This document shows, piece by piece, positions 62,429 to 64,000 of a stretch of DNA of 64,000 nt. The position numbers and the translations under genes are program-made. Position 1 is the first letter of the stretch. Each line of letters opens with the position of its first letter. Below the pieces are notes generated by a model that saw only the letters and a list, made by a program, of their open reading frames with translations, did no database searches and was not told the DNA's origin. Origin of the DNA: FEB-10 sp963710645 (GTDB lineage Bacteria; Acidobacteriota; Thermoanaerobaculia; Thermoanaerobaculales; Sulfomarinibacteraceae); NCBI GenBank assembly GCA_963710645.1, contig CAVQBD010000009.1, positions 124,001 through 188,000 on the forward strand, read 5' to 3'.

Positions 62429-63004
62429 ATGGATCGACTGGCCAAATTCTTGTTCGAAGTCGGCATGCTCAAGAGGACACCCCGCAGCGGTTGGCAGTTC
62501 CTCGGCACGGGCAGCGAGAGCGTCGCCGACCACGTGTTCCGCATGACCCTGATCAGCTTCATGCTGGCGCGCCTGGACGGGACGATCGACGCCGACCGCG
62601 CCATCCGATTGGCGTTGGTCCACGACCTGCCGGAGGCGCGCACCGGAGACCTCAACTACATGAACCAGAAGTACGCCACCGCGGACGAGGAGAGCGCCAC
62701 GGCCGACATGGTCCGGGGGCTGCCGTTCGGCGACGAACTGGACGCCCTGCTGCGCGAGTATCGCGACGAATCCACTCCCGAGGCGATCCTGGTGCACGAC
62801 GCCGACCAGCTGGAACTCCTCATGTCCCTCAAGGAGCAGCTCGACTCCGGCAACCCGCAGGCGGAGGACTGGTTCCCTTTCGTGCTGAAACGGCTCCGCA
62901 CGGCGGCAGGTCGCGACCTCGCCACCGAGGTCCTCGCCGGTAACTCCGCCGACTGGTGGTTCGACCGCGAATCGGACTGGTGGGTCCGCGGCGGCAAGAA
63001 GTAA
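62429..63004 (+). CDS. HD-domain phosphohydrolase (YfbR/HDDC2-like 5'-deoxynucleotidase)
   Basis: 191 residues of the HD_3 group. RSGWQFLGTG-SESVADHVFRMTLIS supplies the first His, LALVHDLPEARTGDLNY the HD pair, and LVHDADQLELLMSLKEQ the final Asp. Relatives dephosphorylate deoxynucleoside monophosphates. ATG 62429 follows the CGGGTGGGCGGG block. No good SD is visible, so the start rests on family length. A longer frame from 62240 would translate the repeat region and is rejected. Confidence 0.85.
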   Translation: MDRLAKFLFEVGMLKRTPRSGWQFLGTGSESVADHVFRMTLISFMLARLDGTIDADRAIRLALVHDLPEARTGDLNYMNQKYATADEESATADMVRGLPFGDELDALLREYRDESTPEAILVHDADQLELLMSLKEQLDSGNPQAEDWFPFVLKRLRTAAGRDLATEVLAGNSADWWFDRESDWWVRGGKK

Positions 63005-63005
63005 A

Positions 63006-63046
63006 CCCCCGCCCACCCGGTGTGGAGAGTGTGGAGAGTGTGGAAC
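63006..63046. repeat. C-rich block plus 9-bp array (unit gtgtggaga)
   Basis: CCCCCGCCCACCCG (63006-63019) immediately followed by gtgtggaga, gtgtggaga, gtgtggaac. This is the only array here with a period of 9; a heptad array follows directly. Confidence 0.8.
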
Positions 63047-63090
63047 GCGTAAACGTTTAACGTTTAACGTTTAACGTTCAACGTATAACG
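63044..63090. repeat. Heptad tandem array (unit taacgtt)
   Basis: aacgcgt, aaacgtt, three exact taacgtt, caacgta, taacgg. Same unit class as the array upstream of pckA (56902). Confidence 0.87.
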
Positions 63091-63213
63091 GCCGCCGGTG
63101 TGAGATTTGATCCAGCTCACCGGCCGATACTCACGCTTTCTGATATGCTCCAGGCTGGCGTCTCAGCCCGCCCCGTCTCTGTGCACATTGACTGCACGAA
63201 AGGAACCGAGATC

Positions 63214-64000
63214 GTGATCCTGGGTAAATCTTCGCGTCGTTTCACATTGGCCGCCGTTACCATCACCGTTCTGGCGACCTTTGCCTCACCCGTGGCATCG
63301 GCCGGCAACCACGCCGTCCGCGTCCCAACCCGGGCAGCCGAAGGGCTTCCGGGGCTCGGCATCCAGACCCAGATCGACCTGGACTACGGCAGCTTCCGAT
63401 GGTTGGTGGTGGACGACGAGGGACTGCTCGCGCTGCAGCAATCCGCGGTGAATTTCACGCTGGTGCCGGACGCCGGAACAGTGCAGGTTCAGGAGTTCCG
63501 GTTCGATCCGGCCGATGGGGTGCCCCTGGTTTCAGATGGGCTCCGCGCGGACCCCGACCGCGCCGGCCTCCACCTGCTGCAGCTGGTGGCCCCTGTTCGC
63601 GACGAGTGGATCTCCCAGCTCGAGGCCGCAGGCATCGAACTCCTCCAGTACTACCCCCACAACAGCTACCTCGTGTGGGCGGAGCCAAACGCCCTCGGAG
63701 AGCTGCAGGCGCTGCCGTTCGTCCGCTGGCAAGGTCCTTTTCACCCGGCCTACAAGATCAACTCCAACCTTGGGGGACGTACCGGAACGATCCAGAACCT
63801 GGACGTGATGTTCTACAACAACGGCAGCGTAGCTGACGTCCTCGAGGAGCTCGAGAAATTCGGCGGCGTCGTGCTTCGGCATGCCCCATCTCAGCCCGAC
63901 GGGCGCTTCTTCAGTGCCATCGTGTCGGCCAACGCGACCCAGATCGAGACCATCGCCAGGATGGGCCACGTGCTCTGGCTCGGATACCAGAGCCCGGAGC
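63214..64000 (+). CDS. Secreted protease-like protein, N-terminal part of an S8 subtilase (runs off window)
   Basis: 262 codons are visible with no stop. A signal peptide (about 1-31, ASPVASA) is followed by a region matching the propeptide part of large secreted subtilases of Acidobacteriota: LLQLVAPVRDEWISQLEAAGIELLQYYPHNSYLVWAEP and ALPFVRWQGPFHPAYKI. The catalytic domain would lie beyond the edge, so the protease assignment is an inference from the propeptide. GTG 63214 is preferred because it starts the signal peptide; AAAGGA lies about 10 bases upstream. A GTG at 63181 would add 11 residues. Confidence 0.65.
   Translation, partial: MILGKSSRRFTLAAVTITVLATFASPVASAGNHAVRVPTRAAEGLPGLGIQTQIDLDYGSFRWLVVDDEGLLALQQSAVNFTLVPDAGTVQVQEFRFDPADGVPLVSDGLRADPDRAGLHLLQLVAPVRDEWISQLEAAGIELLQYYPHNSYLVWAEPNALGELQALPFVRWQGPFHPAYKINSNLGGRTGTIQNLDVMFYNNGSVADVLEELEKFGGVVLRHAPSQPDGRFFSAIVSANATQIETIARMGHVLWLGYQSPE

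Overview
The window is a continuous stretch of high-GC chromosomal DNA (roughly 60-65 % G+C by eye) with 43 protein genes, two of them cut by the window ends. I see no rRNA or tRNA genes, no insertion sequences and no CRISPR array. The gene content fits a Gram-negative bacterium with menaquinone respiration: TonB-dependent receptors (one with an N-terminal carboxypeptidase-regulatory-like domain), RND and TolC-type outer-membrane systems, lipoproteins, a futalosine-pathway gene (mqnA), a multihaem cytochrome fused to HEAT and TPR repeats, and the start of a subtilase-like secreted protease. This combination is most like Acidobacteriota of the Thermoanaerobaculia type. That placement is inference from gene content, not from a marker-gene tree.

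Layout. 1-7.6 kb (minus strand): an unusual fusion of a YkgJ cysteine cluster to DUF2961, a PhoD-like phosphatase, and a heterodimeric ABC exporter. 7.7-10 kb (plus): hypoxanthine phosphoribosyltransferase and a HAD 5'-nucleotidase, both purine salvage. 10-13 kb: a large TonB receptor. 13.3-22 kb: mqnA, a sulfatase-fold lipoprotein, an SLC13 transporter coupled to an alkyltransferase-like DNA repair protein, priA, and an MshEN-domain protein. 22-26 kb: TolC-like protein, a POT peptide transporter and a DUF2231 membrane protein. 26-34 kb (minus): acyl-CoA dehydrogenase, thioredoxin-fold lipoprotein, and a MacAB-like set (adaptor, ATPase, two permeases). 33.9-37.7 kb (plus): a second POT transporter, PspC, two unrecognised exported or anchored proteins, and a spermidine-synthase-like methyltransferase. 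37.6-48 kb: MFS-acyltransferase fusion, TonB receptor, and a complete RND efflux operon. 48-52 kb: nhaA and a large MscS channel, translationally coupled. 52-64 kb: outer-membrane barrel, pyruvate kinase, octahaem cytochrome, ATP-type PEP carboxykinase, amino-acid-type binding lipoprotein, MtaB, GT2 glycosyltransferase, HD phosphohydrolase, and a secreted protease.

The most striking non-coding signal is a set of intergenic tandem arrays whose period is almost always exactly 7 bp. The unit sequence differs from array to array, but most unit types recur at two or more loci, sometimes in inverted orientation. Many arrays lie beside a C-rich block of the form CCC(G/A)CCCACCCG. The arrays hug gene boundaries (one includes a stop codon, another ends one base from one) and do not enter reading frames. 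They resemble in principle the heptanucleotide STRR repeats known from cyanobacteria, but with variable units. I regard this as the best candidate here for an undescribed system.

Start codons were chosen from Shine-Dalgarno spacing, signal peptides and overlap with upstream stops. GTG and TTG starts are common, and 4-base overlaps of stop and start codons mark several translationally coupled pairs.
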